DNA of 64,000 bases from Mastacembelus armatus. Lineage: Eukaryota; Chordata; Actinopteri; Synbranchiformes; Mastacembelidae. Each line of letters opens with the position of its first letter. The stretch's first letter is position 1. The position numbers and the translations under genes were made by a program. The stretch spans positions 9,516,605-9,580,604 of the forward strand of contig NC_046651.1 in the NCBI RefSeq assembly GCF_900324485.2, given 5' to 3'. The notes beneath the pieces are model-generated. The model did no database searches. It worked only from the letters and a program-made list of their open reading frames with translations, and was not told the origin of the DNA. Shown in pieces: positions 1 through 28,917 of the stretch.

Positions 1-1170
1 GAGACAAGTTGCAGAAAGAACTAAAGCGTCACTGCTCATCTCAAACATATTAAAGGTTCACACAGCTTCACATTAAGGAACAGAAAGCCATTTAGGTTTC
101 ATTGAATAAAAATAGGCTTCCGTTATGTTCTGTGGTAGAGTACGATCAGATGTACACAAATAAATACAACGCAAATTTAGATGAAACTGACAAAGCTGAC
201 AGTGTGCTGTTTCCTGTTCCTAAATGCTCTCACTCTCTAATGAAGTTACAGTAAAACAACAAGGCCTTGAGAGTTTGCCTTCATAAACTTTAACCTTTAG
301 TAGTATTTGCATTAACACCTCACTAGCTCGAACCACAACTGAACACTCTTGTGAAATGCATGAAATTTTTCCTAATCAGACTGAAAATGCTTGACCACAA
401 CAGAACTGGCGTAGTTTCCGCTCGCTCATGATGAATACCACTTAATCTATTGCTAAGATACTATGCACCATGTACACCCTCACACAAACACTAATGCTTC
501 GGCTTGTATGTTCCAAAACTCTACATCAACAAAATCATGAACCTCAGAGGAAGACATGAAGTTCACTGTCAGCTCTTATCTTTTACAGAATCACTACAAC
601 ACACAACCTACGTTCTGCTGAACGCCTATGTTCACTACACATTGCACAACACGCTTGTAGTTTGCACAGTAATTTATACAGTATATTCCAGTTTCCCTCC
701 ACTCAGAATTACCTACATGTTTCTCCTACATATTTTGACAAATCAGATGACATCAAATCACCTAAGTAGATCAGCATGAAGTGAGTTTTGGCAAAGTAGC
801 CAAGTTAGGATGCACTCACATCTGCGATTTGTCTGCGTAAGACACTTCAATAAAACCTTAAACAGATGTGTTTGTTAAAGTGTCACATGGAATGACTGAG
901 TTGAACCCCAGGGTTGGACTAGTGAAGTAATATTTTTATGTCAGCAACATGAACAATTTATTTGTTAAAATACTTTACAATGTGATATTTTGGACATTTG
1001 AATGGAATTTGTGGTTAGTCATATTTCAGACACATCTTTTTTGAATTTGTACTATGTAAGGAACCCGAATGCTTAATATACATTATTAGACTTCCTGGTC
1101 TGCGGATTTATTTTAGTTGGGTGATTAAAAATGACATGCAGTACATGTTGGTCTTTTTTGGGGGTGTGTG

Positions 1171-1202
<32 letters not shown>

Positions 1203-1657
1203 ATTGAAGCCACAAAAATGAATCTTACAATCCAAAATGACATCTTCTAGCTTCAAGCCTTTTCAGTGGGTTACAGAAAGAGAAGAAGTGACCATCACAG
1301 CATTTAGATGTACCTTGGTTCACTATGATCACATCAGATCAGATCATTCAGCTTTATAAAGCAGTTAAAGCAACACTACTGTTCAACCAGTTGTTATAAA
1401 AAAAGACCAAACTCAGCCCACAGTATGAGAGGGGCTATTGTGGTGTGGTCTACATTTGACTAAACTCTTATCCCCTTTACACTACTTTCCTTTTACAACT
1501 GCTCTCTTAAAAAAGCACATCCTCTACCAGTGACATGTGAGTGATACCTATCAGGGCGAAAAGACTATCTGATACCTCCCTTGTCAGTCTTCAATAAACA
1601 CCTTACAAGCGCTCAGAGGCAGCATAACTCAACTCGACACATTTCAGGACTAAGGTG
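1..1657. other. Intergenic DNA upstream of il21r
   Basis: I see no convincing coding exon here on either strand; the short open frames lack family resemblance and splice partners. The stretch is AT-rich and holds one tetranucleotide microsatellite (about 1172-1202). The end nearest il21r probably includes its promoter and 5' UTR, but I see no clear TATA box. Confidence 0.6.
1172..1202. repeat. (TCTG)n microsatellite
   Basis: About eight tandem copies of a tetranucleotide follow a short GT run. It is simple-sequence DNA with no sign of function. Confidence 0.9.
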
Positions 1658-4600
1658 ATGTCTGGGCTGGCTGGTGCGATGGATTGGAGCTTTATGCCGT
1701 GGCTCAAGCTGGTGCTGCTGACTATGTTTCTGTCCATGTCTACTGGTATCATCTGCCTGCATGGAAACCCTACCACAGGTTAAGTGTCTGCCAGTACTTT
1801 CTGTTTTGAAAACTGAATTATGGCACCAACTGATGAGAGAGGCGTTCAGCTATGGTCTAGTTAACCTTAGACCTTTGAGGAGAAGGCTGACATGCAAATT
1901 TAGATGTTTGGGGGCCTTTAAATGTTGCTTTGTTTATTTTACAAAAGCAGTAGGGAGCCTGAGTAATCCTGATAATACTACAGAGGATGTCCAGGGCAGC
2001 TGAGACTTAGAGTGGACTGTTCATTAACCACAGAGCTGGTTTGAATTTTCCTCTATCAGCATTAGTGAGTGATTTAAAAGTGCATTGTTAAGCACTTCAT
2101 CCTTTAAGGTAAAGAGGCGCTATGTGTGTGCAGTGCATCCATTCACCACTTTCACTTTATCTCCATATTCTTATATATAGATAAAACATTTTTATTGGTT
2201 TTGTAATTGAGTCTCCTGTCCAAACCAGCCCTTCCTAAAGTAACTTTAATAAAGGAAATGGAGTCCTTCTGTGCAAAAATGTAGAGTTCATCTAACGTGA
2301 GAACGCGGCTCCAGCAGTTGGAAAATCAAGTGCGTATTTTGCATTTTAGTTTTTAGCATTTGCATTTTTAGTTATTTGTGTTTTTGTTTAAATATTTGCT
2401 TCAGCTCCAACAGAAGCTTTTTTTTTTTTTTTTTAAAGAATGACGTCTGTAGATTCATTTCTTACATTGGCACTGCTTTAAGACACAAACACTTTGTAGC
2501 CAGTATTGACAGGAGAAACAATGACAGCAATCACATTCAGTGTACAAACAGTACTATGTACTCTGTAGTATTTTCTAAAGCCAAAGGTCAAAAAACGTCT
2601 ATTATAGCATCTTGTCACTGAGCCTAAAGGATTAAAAATAATTAACATATTAACTATAAATAACTCAGTATTCTTTAGCCTCTGTGTGTGATTCGAGAAC
2701 ATTTGCTTTGGTTACAGTTATCACACATAGTGACACCTGGCAGTCAAAATAAAACACTGCTTCCTGTATTTTTTAGGTGCCCGCAATCTTCACTGTGTGA
2801 CTGACTATCTGACCACCATTGACTGCTCCCTGAGCATCACACCATCGGAAAACTCCTCAGACAGAAACGGCTCTTACTTGCTCATTTTCACAAAACCATA
2901 TCAAATGTGAGGGATTTTTTTCACTTGCGTATATTGATGACAAATAACCTTAAATGTGGTGGTGGTGGTGGTGGTGGTGGTGGTGGTGGTGATGATAATG
3001 ATGATGATGTGTCTCATTGCCGCATCTCCTCTCCTCACCGTGCAGGACGACGTTTGTGTGTAAGCTGACAAACACCTCTGAGAATTTTGTCTGCTCTATC
3101 AAAACATCAGATTCAATGCCGGACGACGATTATTCTGAGACCTTTATTGATATAGATACATTTAAAGTCTCACTCTGTCCCAATCAAGAGGAAGGACAGG
3201 ATAATTGTGAGGTGCTGGACCACAACTATGCCCCCGTTGAGAACAGTAAGCAAAAATAATGATTCTGATCTGTTCTATTAACCGTCATTATTGTGGTTTT
3301 GGTGCGTGATGTTTTGTCTGTAACGTGTATTCTCATCAGTTAAGCCAAACGCACCGTGCTGCCTCGCAGTTAGCCACAACTCAAGTCAACACCACTTCAC
3401 CTGGAACAGCACCTATGAGCAATACAGTGCTTTCACCGAGCTAGACGACAACCTCAAGTATCAGCTTCTTTTCTACAAAAGAGGAGAGAAAGATAATGTA
3501 AGCTTTAATAATAAGTAGCCAAGAACAGGATTCGTTTACTACAATAATAAAGTCCCTAAAACTAGATTTTGACACAGGAGTCTTCTACCAAACAGACGCT
3601 AAAGATTAAATAATGATGAAGAACTGGTCCTAGTTGATATTGTATATAGGTAACTTGTTTGATGAAATGAAAATCACTCATCTTTTCTTCCAGGTGTTAT
3701 CACATCTTATTAACACATACAGCACAAAGTATTCTGTGGATGATCAGAAATTGGAGCCAGGCACTAGGTATGCTGCCAAAGTGCGCTCCTGTCCAAATCT
3801 AGCTCTGTACAAGGGAGAGTGGAGTGACTGGTCCCCTGAGGTTCACTGGAAGACACTGTCGGCTATGAATGGTGAGCCCCATCCACAGCAGAGAGTAAAA
3901 CTAATTTTACTGAAGTGCATCTTCATCTAGGAAGAACCCTGATGCAACTTTTCCTTTTGCATCTTAGTTAATTCGCTTTCACCCACAATTTTGCTACTAA
4001 TTTCTTCCACTGTTTCTCTGCACAGCTCTCCCTTCAAACACAGTCATGTCTGAAGTGGGGAAGAAGGTGTTCATCCCGTTATGCGTGATGGTTACACTCA
4101 CCCTGCTGTTGTGCTATGCCCCTGTTAAAAAGTAATTTTCTTTGCCTTTGATTCCACATCAAATCCAAAACCAGCAAATGCCATTTCCTACCACTGCTTT
4201 CTCAGAGTATTTTATGTAAATTCCACACACTTATAGGTGGAAGCAACGGGGCTTTATTCCAACTCCAGCACCATATTTCCACACACTGTACAGTGACTGC
4301 GAGGGGGATTTCAAGGTAATCCGTCACACAACATATTAGAAATGATCTCATGATATTGTCTCTAAGAACAACTACAATTGTGATTATAGAGCTGGGTGGT
4401 TAAACGAGAAAACACAGCAGGCACGCTGCAAGTGGAGGAAGTGCTCCGCATTGACACCGTGACTAAGTGTGCAGATGTCCAGGAGGAAGAGTGTGAGCCC
4501 CACTTTCACCACCAGGTAATGGAGAGCAGGGTATACAGCAACATAACTGACTCAGTCTGCGATACCTCTGTCCTGGGCCTCCCTTACAAAACACCTCCAC

Positions 4601-4812
4601 CAACTCTGGGGAGCTCACCAAATAGTCTGACGTTCAGTTCTCAGCCAGGAAGCCCTGCTGAGGGAGACTCAGGGTGTTGGCTCTACAGTGACGGGTCCCT
4701 AGAGAAGGACCCTCCCTGGTACTGTAATGACTACTGCATCCTCAACTCCTTTCAGCAGTGCAGTCCTATCACCACAGAGCACCATGGGAGCTCAACAATA
4801 CCTTTACCATAA
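1658..4812 (+). CDS. il21r: Interleukin-21 receptor (type I cytokine receptor)
   Basis: Eight exons join in phase: 1658-1778, 2777-2906, 3046-3245, 3340-3497, 3694-3871, 4026-4131, 4237-4315, 4390-4812, giving 464 residues. In order: a hydrophobic signal peptide (residues about 15-35), a cytokine-receptor module starting LHCVTDYLTTIDCSL (compare human LVCYTDYLQTVICIL), the WSDWS box at 246-250, one membrane span near 276-295, a proline-rich Box 1 (IPTPAPYF, from 305) and the juxtamembrane motif DCEGDFKSWV, which parallels human IL21R CSGDFKKWV. These last motifs separate it from IL2RB and IL4R. The family pairs with the common gamma chain at the lymphocyte surface and signals through JAK1/JAK3 to STATs. 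The tail is shorter than human (538 aa total) and keeps several tyrosines (WYCNDYCIL). It is tail-to-tail with ube2i. Confidence 0.9.
2956..2990. repeat. (TGG)n trinucleotide repeat in il21r intron 2
   Basis: About twelve TGG/GGT units run directly into GATGAT repeats in a 139-base intron, ending less than 60 bases before the exon 3 acceptor at 3045/3046. Confidence 0.9.
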
Positions 4813-5090
4813 GAAATGATCCGAATAGATGCCAGCACAGAATAAAATGATGCATTTGGCAACTAGAAAACTTCACAACCACTCTAAGGTGAAAATAGCT
4901 CCTGTAAATGCTTGTTTCCACAGCACAGCATTATGATAAGCAGAGAACAATACCAGTAGAATATATGTTATGTAGAGGATATAACTGCATAAACGTTTAC
5001 TTGCATTGAATGTGTGAACTGTATAATCAATTTTTGACCGATGTGCTTATGAAATTTTAGCAGCCAAGATGAACTTGTATATTTTACTTA

Positions 5091-5124
5091 AATAAAATGC
5101 AAAAATTTTGTAGAAAGTTTTATT
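5091..5124. terminator. Facing poly(A) signals of il21r and ube2i
   Basis: AATAAA on the + strand at 5091-5096 would end il21r mRNA. On the - strand AATAAA (read from TTTATT at 5119-5124) would end ube2i mRNA. Normal cleavage 10-30 bases downstream of each would make the two 3' ends meet or overlap slightly. Confidence 0.6.
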
Positions 5125-5833
5125 TACGCCAACACATACATGAACAAAGCACCATATAACCTTAAAGTCTGATACAGAAATAAGCCTACCTGCCTCAGTC
5201 ATTGTGGCCATTTTTATTTATTCCATAGCAAACACTCTGAATAACAAAAAGACAGCCAAGGCAGCAGATTCTATCATATATTACAGCATGCTGAATAGAA
5301 AACCTGGGAAAGAGAATTAGACAGAGCCATCTAGAGACACTAGTGAGATACAACAGTATAAAAGTGCCATTCATTATACAGCAGTGAAATACTGACAATG
5401 AAATAAGCTAATTTTACATTTACATTTTACATAAATTTGTGGAAAATAAAAAGGGGGAAACAAAGGAATAGACCCTGTGAAAGAGCAAAATAAAACAGAC
5501 ATTTTCTTTCTTGAACATTGATGACAGCCATCTTGCATGGAGTTGATGAAAATGGTACCGAGCTGTGTCCCTTGCACCACATAAGACAATGTTTAAAAAG
5601 AAATGACCGGGGTGCTAAAGCACCCATCCCCTCCCAGCATTATGTGCCAACCGGCAATTAAGAACAAAAACGAATAGGTCAGAAGAGAGCGGATGGCAGA
5701 GAATGTGTGGAGTTTAAATAGAAGTCTTTAAGCAAGTCCTGATGTGAGAGGAGCACATTCATTGAGAGACTGAGCGGGGAGGTGATTCTTGTTAAACCCA
5801 TTCCTTCTGCCACAGCGGAGTGAGTCTTCGCCC

Positions 5834-9096
<3,263 letters not shown>

Positions 9097-9210
9097 TCAA
9101 TCAAAAATGAACCACCGATCAAACATAAAACACTATAAAAGAAAGAGATGCAGTGATTTGATGCTTTTCTCTGCTTTGTGTAATAAACATCTCTGGGTTT
9201 CAGACAAAGG

Positions 9211-9245
<35 letters not shown>

Positions 9246-10434
9246 GGCACACTGAGCTTCAGGATTGGGATTTCAAACAATTACCAGAAAAAAAAAAAGA
9301 TAAACTGATAGGAAAAGCCAATGCTATGGCCCCACAATCGGTATACTGTAATGTTCAACTAAATTTCTGCACACCCTTGCTTGAGAGGTTTGCACACACA
9401 AGTGGTTTTTACTTTTCTACACGACTGATTTTTTTTTTATCCACACAAATTAATCAATTAAACGCCAGCCTTCAGATCCAGGTGTGATAGCTCGTTAGCC
9501 TTAAACCCATTACACAAACTACTCACTGAGCATCATTAGTTTGCCGGACTGGCCTCACTTCCACTAACTTTTGGACACCCACTCTGATGTTGCCCGTGCG
9601 CGTCAGTGCTAACTGTGCGCTCCGTATATTGACACCTATGGCAGCGACGTTTTGGAGGTAATGATAATGAGGCGGCGTTAAAGAAATAAAACGATACTAA
9701 AAACAACTAGAAAATATTGACGCACATGCGAGCAGCTCTGTTGTAACGTCGCTGTATTCAGTGGCCAGCTCAAGTCGTAATGCCAACTGGTTTTCATGAA
9801 ACCAAACAACTAAATAACCAACACGCCTGGGAAGCTAAGTGAGCTATTAGCCAAGTTAGCCAGTGGTGATAACATGTCCATAAAAAACGCTTTTCTTACT
9901 CTTTAAACGCCTGTTTTGAAACTACGCGAGGTCCAGAAACGAACAGCATTAACATTTTATTTGCTTCATGTTTGTTGAGCTTCAAACTTCATACTACAAA
10001 CGCCCAAGAACTCAGTCTCAAAGGTATCTGAACAGCAAGCTAACCGGTTAGCTTCTCAAGCTAACTCATGTGCGCCAGAATCGAGCTAACGTAACATCCC
10101 CAACTAGCGCTGGCGCAGTTAGCGTCCGACACGGCCTGATGCAGCACAAAAATGCGCAATTGCACTTGATTTGTACATCCTTTTAGAATGGAAAAAAAAG
10201 TGATCACCGCCTTTCTTCTAACGCTGAATAATATCCACTCTGGGTTCGCTAACAGGGATGTGAAATATTGTACAAGGATAAACTATATCATAAAGAACAG
10301 GGACAAAGAACGCCAGGGCTAAAGGCGCACATTTGTGCATTACCAAACTAGCGAAAATGGCGCAAACTGCAGCGGGTAAAATATCATAATACACGACAAT
10401 ATTAGCATGTTCCCTAATGAAGGTCTGTCCCTAC

Positions 10435-10720
10435 CTTTCTGTATGGCTGCACTGGCTCTGGTAAATTAGCGAAATGAACTAATCGTGCTCGAATCCCGTT
10501 AAACCTTGTAAAGTTTCCCTCCCGAAAAAAACCACCCGCTCCGACACAAGCCGCCAGACACAGAAACAGCGAAGCGAAACTGTCATCCGTCGTTCACTTC
10601 CGTCTTCGCTTAAATACCCTCGAAGGGTCAGACTGAGCGATGATCTTTGACGGGTCTGGGTTTCTGAGTGTTGCTTCGTAACTTTCCTGGGTGCAACTGA
10701 AACATTCATCGGGTTAGTTG
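10435..10720 (-). promoter_or_regulatory. ube2i: ube2i non-coding first exon and promoter region
   Basis: On the - strand a good donor (AAAG|GTAGGG) at 10435/10434 closes a likely untranslated exon whose 5' end I cannot place, somewhere in 10600-10720. The surroundings are richer in CpG than the flanks. Intron 1 (9074-10434) carries several GCTAAC/GTTAGC motifs between 9830 and 10140. Confidence 0.5.
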
Positions 10721-11480
10721 TCTATTACTTTAGATTTTATCTGAGCAGCACAGAACTTGCTAATACAGCCCGGAGTATTTACCTTCAAGCTAATAGCGAA
10801 TCAGGCTTTGCGGTTGTTGCTTTTCGCTCATACACCGTGCGGCTGTTTACGTTACCTGTTCAGAAAGTGGAGCAAGAAAAGGCCACATTTTTAAAGTATA
10901 TGATACTACATTGGGTTTACTATTCAATAATTTATCAATATGAAATAAAACAGTCTTTCTCATATTTCAGACATCACGAAGGCGCAAGATGACCCATTCA
11001 AGCAAGCACAAACAGATTTCTCTCTTTACTTCTGTGACATCTTTGGCTAACCTAAAGACCACTAACCCAGTCGACTATGTTTGGCACATTAAATGATGCT
11101 ATTTGTACAACTATATTTACGAATTGAGATTAAACTGGAATGAATGTTTTGGCTATAAGACACATATTATCCAGTACTAATCTACAAATCTCCTGTAAAA
11201 CTCGGAATAAAAACTTTTAAACCAGGCATTTTTCCGGACACCTATACCACTGCGACTTTTGAGAAACGACACAAGAGGTCGCTCTTTATAAAAAAATAGG
11301 ATTTGTTGTCACGATTTGTCCGATCCTACTGTCTACATGCTTAAAGGCTTCTGTGTGATGTCTGATATTATTATGGATATCATCCAATGTTTCCATTTTA
11401 TTCAAACATTAAATAAGCCTTAAAAATTATGTTGAATTGTCATGGGTGAAATACTCTGAAAAATAAAAGTACACACACAC
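10721..11480. other. Intergenic DNA between ube2i promoter and kctd5 3' end
   Basis: No coding exon, repeat family or RNA gene is recognisable. It is AT-rich, with a short CA run near 11471. Confidence 0.6.
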
Positions 11481-14425
11481 GTGAATGACAACATTTTTAT
11501 TGGATTTACCTTATGCAAGACCATACAGCGCTACCCCTTAACCCCATACTTTGTTTTACATGTTTAACATTTGCATAAGATGGATATAGAAGTGATTGGT
11601 GTAATGATATGAGAACCTTATTCATTGATGTAATTAAGATTGAGGAAAAATGACATTCATTCCCTCTGATTATAAGTATGATCATATAAATCATGCATTA
11701 CAGTGGTCTGTGGCTTCTGACTTGAATGCAAAACAAACTGGGCACTTAAAAGTATTAGGCTACAGATTTGATAAGTTTGTCTATCACATCAAATGATTAT
11801 CAATGCCAAATGGTCAACCAGACAAGCTGTGAAGGTAAAGGTGTTAAATGTAACATACCTACTAAAGAACAATTCAGACCAGAAATAAAGGAGGTAACAA
11901 CTGAACCAACCACATCAAACACAAAAACAATCTCCTTATAAGAGAAGTTTCATCCCAACTAAAAGTGATAATCTCTTCCATCAGAGAGGGCAGAAAACAA
12001 GATTGTCTGCAACGCTCAAGCATAGGCTTTCACAAATGGATGGAGCATCTTAGATGTCTGTGTGAAGATAAGTTCACATGGAGTGGGGAGTGCTAGTTGC
12101 CAGTGGTGCAGTCACACAAGTCAGATATGTTAACATGTGTGAGGGAGTGCAAGACAGTACATAACTGGAAGGCTTCAGAATACTATAGCAAATGTAAACA
12201 TAGCCTAGCTCTGGCAGGAAATCCAGTACACTTTGAAACTTTGCAGATGTCAAATTTTGCACTTTAAAAGCCCTTGTGTGTATGTGTATATATATTTTAT
12301 ATATTTGTGAATATCAATATTAAAAACATGCATCCATACTTTATTCCCCAACAATATAAAAATTGTTTTAGTCAAGTGTATATGTGTACATGTGAGTATA
12401 TGGAGGTTTTGTGTGTCGTTAACAAGTATATATGTACAAAGTGTGCCAGCATGAAGAAATGTTAGCTCATCCCTGACACTAAGTTCAATGTGTACAATAC
12501 ACATAAGACATTGGATTTTGGTCATTGGGAAAAAAAGGCAACACTAAACGATTATTTGTGAATGAAATATCCAACCTATCAAAAACCACACATCAAACCT
12601 GAAAACAACTTTCTATAAAAAAAGTGTTCTAAAATGCATATATTTACATTAACAACATTACAGGCTGTAAGCAATGTGCACAGTGTTGTTTTCCCACTGT
12701 AGTGCTTGTAATGCTGTGTACGAAATCTACAAACTTCAAAATGCTTAGAAGAATCTATCACACTGCAGGAAAAAAATACTTTTTTTTTTTTTTTTTTTAA
12801 ATGTAACAGTCAACTTCATAGCCAGCCAAGTATAGCTTTGTTATTGGTTCATCAAAACATGTTCCAGGCATGTTCTCAACAAAAAAAAACAACAAACAAA
12901 CAAACAAAAAAAAAAGAAACGCATTATTTAGCATCAGCTGTCTCAATCCAAACTAAGAGATCTCTAAAGTCCTGTACAAACAATGCAAAACAGAAGTTAA
13001 CATTGTCAACATTCTCATTTTTAAAGATCCAGTATAAACAACTTCCATTTGAAGCTGTGTTTTCTATACAGTGTACAAAACGTGCAGTTTCAAGAGTTTA
13101 AATATTAATATTGGATTATTTACATCAAACAAAATCCCCTGGATATGAACAGAAGGTCCTTCACCAACTCTTTCAAACAGTTCCTGCCTACAGACCTGAA
13201 ACACCACAAATATTTCCCCTCAAAATATCTTAAACAAGATTTTCCCCTCACACATACAAAATAAACCAGTTAAGGAAAACACATAAGTTGGTGGGAAAAG
13301 AAAAAAAAGATGCCATTGTCTCAGTGTTTCTCCTGACAGGAAACAGGACATCGTTGGAGGACACGGATGTTGGGGAAAAAAGAAATTAAAAAAAATATAT
13401 ATATTATCACTGTTATAAACAATTCATTCCTGAAACAACTTTGATTTTTCTGGCAGTTAACTTCAGATTTATGAACATGAAGATGTCTCAAACAAACTAA
13501 ACGTTTAGAAAAATGTCTGACTGAATAAACCTGATATAAATCTGAACATTTAAAACATTTAGAGAGCAACATTTTGGTTCCTTGCAGAAGCTTCAGAAAC
13601 ATTAGGAATGAACATTTATGGTTAAATCTGTTCTCAACAGTTCCCAGTTTTATCCTTAATTGTACAGATAGGGGGTGGTCCTGAAAATAGTATTTAATGA
13701 CTGCACACAATGACCATATGAGGAATTGGGTGACAGTGATCAACTGCATAATGCCCCTTTACTGCTCCAGTCAATCATGGTGAGTAAAAAGTAAAAGTAA
13801 AATGCTTCCACATCTTTCCACAGTAAAATGTTTAGTTGAAACTCTCATGATCACAAATCACAGTTCAACTGTTTCAAACTTTTGAAATATTCCAAATTGT
13901 TTTGGGGTTGTGTTTGAATTTAATAGCCCAACTCTTTAACATGCACTAAAATGCACAATTCCCTTCTTAACATCTCTAAACAGTGACTGAGTTTTATACT
14001 TTTGTGTTGTAAAGACCATACTGATCCCCTACCAGACCCTTAAGTTGGCAGGTTTAAGAATTAACTCAATAGATGACCCTGAGTGAATCCTTGGCCTCAT
14101 ATGATGACGGCCATATTTTGTAGCATAACATTTGATTATTACAATTTCTTACTTTCAGTTCGGAAAAAAAACAAAACAAAACAAAAAAAAAAACCTAAAA
14201 AACAAAAACTTGCCGCTGATTCAAAAAAGGTCCAGTTTAAATGTACAGGCACAAATTCTCCATAAACAGACTTATTTACATCAAGGAATAAAATAGAGGG
14301 AAAACACAAAATAAATGCACCCACCCCCCCCCCCCCACCTTTAAATCTCCATTGTGCCCAGCGTTCTTCAACAAAGATGATATGTTTGCATCATAACACC
14401 TGGAGCTCATAATACTGAGTTCTCT
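11480..14425 (-). other. kctd5: Probable long 3' UTR of kctd5
   Basis: The DNA downstream of the kctd5 stop codon has no other gene. A canonical - strand AATAAA (TTTATT at 11496-11501) could end a 3' UTR of about 2.9 kb. Long AU-rich 3' UTRs are usual for KCTD genes. Poly(A)/poly(T) tracts and a poly(C) run near 14325 lie inside. The open frames here (for example 13321-13749) resemble nothing. Confidence 0.5.
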
Positions 14426-26336
<11,911 letters not shown>

Positions 26337-26530
26337 CCCGCTCCTCGTCTCCTCCACCCTGGCCTCAGCTCTTCTCTGCGCCGCTGACGGGAAATATCTG
26401 AGCTGCAGCCACTACCGTTCACTTTGAGTCCACGACTCATGCAAAGCAGGCAGTCGGCTCCTCGGCCACTCCTACCAACCCGATCCACTGGCACAGACTC
26501 TTGCATAAATTATTGCAGAGAAAGGGGCCT
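26337..26530 (-). promoter_or_regulatory. kctd5: kctd5 5' UTR and promoter region
   Basis: The DNA just upstream of the kctd5 ATG is CpG-rich compared with its flanks. No TATA box is obvious. The start site is not determinable here. Confidence 0.4.
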
Positions 26531-28917
26531 CCCCAGCTCAATATGAAGCAACGACCTAGTGACAGTGAGAGTCTGGAAATGTCATAGCATGTGGAAAACT
26601 CAAATGATTATCATAGGAGTTAGGATGACAAGCACTCTATTCATAGTTTGAGTACAGTATGTCATTGTTATACATAAAAGTGTTTTAATATTTCTCCTGT
26701 GTTGCATTAAAGTCATTCTCACCACACAAACTCGAAAATAATGAGCTGGTATTTTATTTATATGCTGCAAAATGTGAAGGAACATTGCCCCTGAAGGCTG
26801 CTGCTGCTTTCACTGTCATGATGGTGGATGTGAACAGAAGACAGGACACATGGCTTTATTTGTATGCCTAAATCCCTACATGCTTTAATTACTGGACTAC
26901 CAAGCATTAAGTGGAAAATTCATCATTCAACATCTACTGACCTAGCGCACAATAATCAGAGAGAGAATGAACAGATTCATTAAATTATCAGAATATGATT
27001 AAATCACTGAGCAAATAGAAAATGTATGATATAGTAAGAAAAAAGCTGTAAAATATTATAGTTTACAATAATTATTCACATTCAAAGGCTTTACATCTCA
27101 ATACATACACAACATGGCCCCTGAACATGACTTCAATCCAAATATGATTCATATATTAGAATTTAAATAACACAGAATGAACTAGAGGCTAAACAATAGC
27201 CATCAAATAACCTTACACAAGAATAAAAATACAAAAACTGTATCCTAATATCATTGCATTACTTGCTTCAGATTTTAATAATACATCATCTGTACATCAC
27301 AGTTCTAGTCAGTTACAAGCCAGGTAGAGTATTCCATACACAATGTAACCGACTGCCATCGACTTGATTCAAACAATTTTTCTAACTATAGATGAAAACA
27401 CTTCCCTAAGTGCTTTCTCAACTTTATAGACAGATACAGCAATTTCAGCGGTTATTTGGATCAAATAGATATCCTTTAACTGACATCCAACCACATTGAC
27501 CCCCAGGCTCTAGGGCCAGCGGATCCAATTCACTCCAGTCACACACTGCACACAGACTCAGCTGAAGGAAGAGGGCCTTTGGAAAGGACCTTAAGGTAAT
27601 ATGTCAAAAATTAAAAGCACTATGATAATACATATTGCTAAAACAAGAGCACAAGTTAAATCAATCGCTTTAATTTCTATTGGGCCAAATATCAGAATGA
27701 AAACAAAAGAAGTTGGGCCAACGAGCCCAATGAGGAAGTTCTGCCATTTTGTCCAGGGACAACAGCTGTATTGTGATTGCTTCCAAGAATGATAGTATAT
27801 GTATATATTTCTATTGATGAAGGTTTTCTGTTCAGCATGGGGTGGTCAGCACTTAAGATTTGGTTTTCTATAGAACGTACTGAAGATGAGCCGACTATCC
27901 CACCAAAAATAAAAGAATTCACACCACAAAGAAATAGCCAGTGAATGGTACAGAACAGCCAAATCATCCAATAATAATTGCTACTGATGCCAATGCAGTC
28001 AAAAATACCCACCTTTAAACTTGAATAAACTACATTTCCAGTGCCCTAGGAGAGAGAAGCGGACAAGGCTGAGCTACAAAACCGGCCATGCAGGAAAGAT
28101 TAGCAAGTTATGATTAGGAGGTACAAGCTAGTGGCATGTTTACCCGTCCCCTGTCAGCAATACATCCTCAGTAACGGCTATGGAAGGCTCACACTTATAC
28201 ACAGACGGATTCAGACCCATGTCTCACTGCAGACCGGCACTCTGGTTTGTTACATAGACTTTAATTGGACTGCAATAAGCAAGTACCTAGACTAAAAAAA
28301 CAACTCAAATACCAAGGGAACATCTGCGCTCTGACAAAAATATAGAGGATTTGAGTTGAAACATATGAGACTGAACCAGCTTACAGTATCTGTTACAACT
28401 AGGGAGTATTTGCACTAGAAGTGGGGCTTGACTGCAGCTTGCACATATGATGTAGGATTAGGATGTGGTTTAACTAAGAGATCAGGACAGGCTCTCGCTC
28501 ACAAAAGCTAGATTTTGTGTTATGGTATAATTGAAGCAGGAAACCCATCCTTGCACTTGAGATAGTCCTAGCGGTACCCAAGCTTGTGTAACTCTACAGG
28601 ACAAGCTTGCCCTTCTTACCCCCCCCCCCCCGCAGAATGTACAAAAAGCAGATGTGCATGGTGGCAGTCTTATCATCCATACATGGAAAAATGCAATAGA
28701 AGCCTCACAGAGAGCACAAAGAACAAGCAAAGCAACCCTGAATCCAAAGTTGTATTTTTCCCATGGTTCTACTCAGGAAAACAAACAAGGTCTAGATGCC
28801 AGCGTCTCTAAGAGTTTGTTTACATTGCGGTGATGAAGGGCACTAAAGAGGGTGTTAACTCTGCTCAGTGATTGGCCTCAGAGCTGAAGAGGATTGGCCA
28901 CAGGAGGAACTGAGCTC
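26531..28917 (-). other. pdpk1: pdpk1 3' UTR and intergenic DNA
   Basis: No coding exon is visible. The part next to the pdpk1 stop (28917) is probably its 3' UTR. Possible - strand AATAAA signals occur near 26753 and 26844, so the UTR could be up to 2 kb, but the end is not certain. A poly(C) run lies at 28620-28632. Confidence 0.5.

Noticed and set aside
9107-9487. 126-codon + strand frame
   Set aside because: Driven by a long A run coding lysines in ube2i intron 1.
13321-13749. 142-codon frame on the - strand
   Set aside because: Lies in the kctd5 3' UTR, AT-rich, no family resemblance, no splice context.
14317-14336. Poly(C) runs here and at 28620-28632
   Set aside because: Simple homopolymers, also prone to sequencing error; no functional claim.
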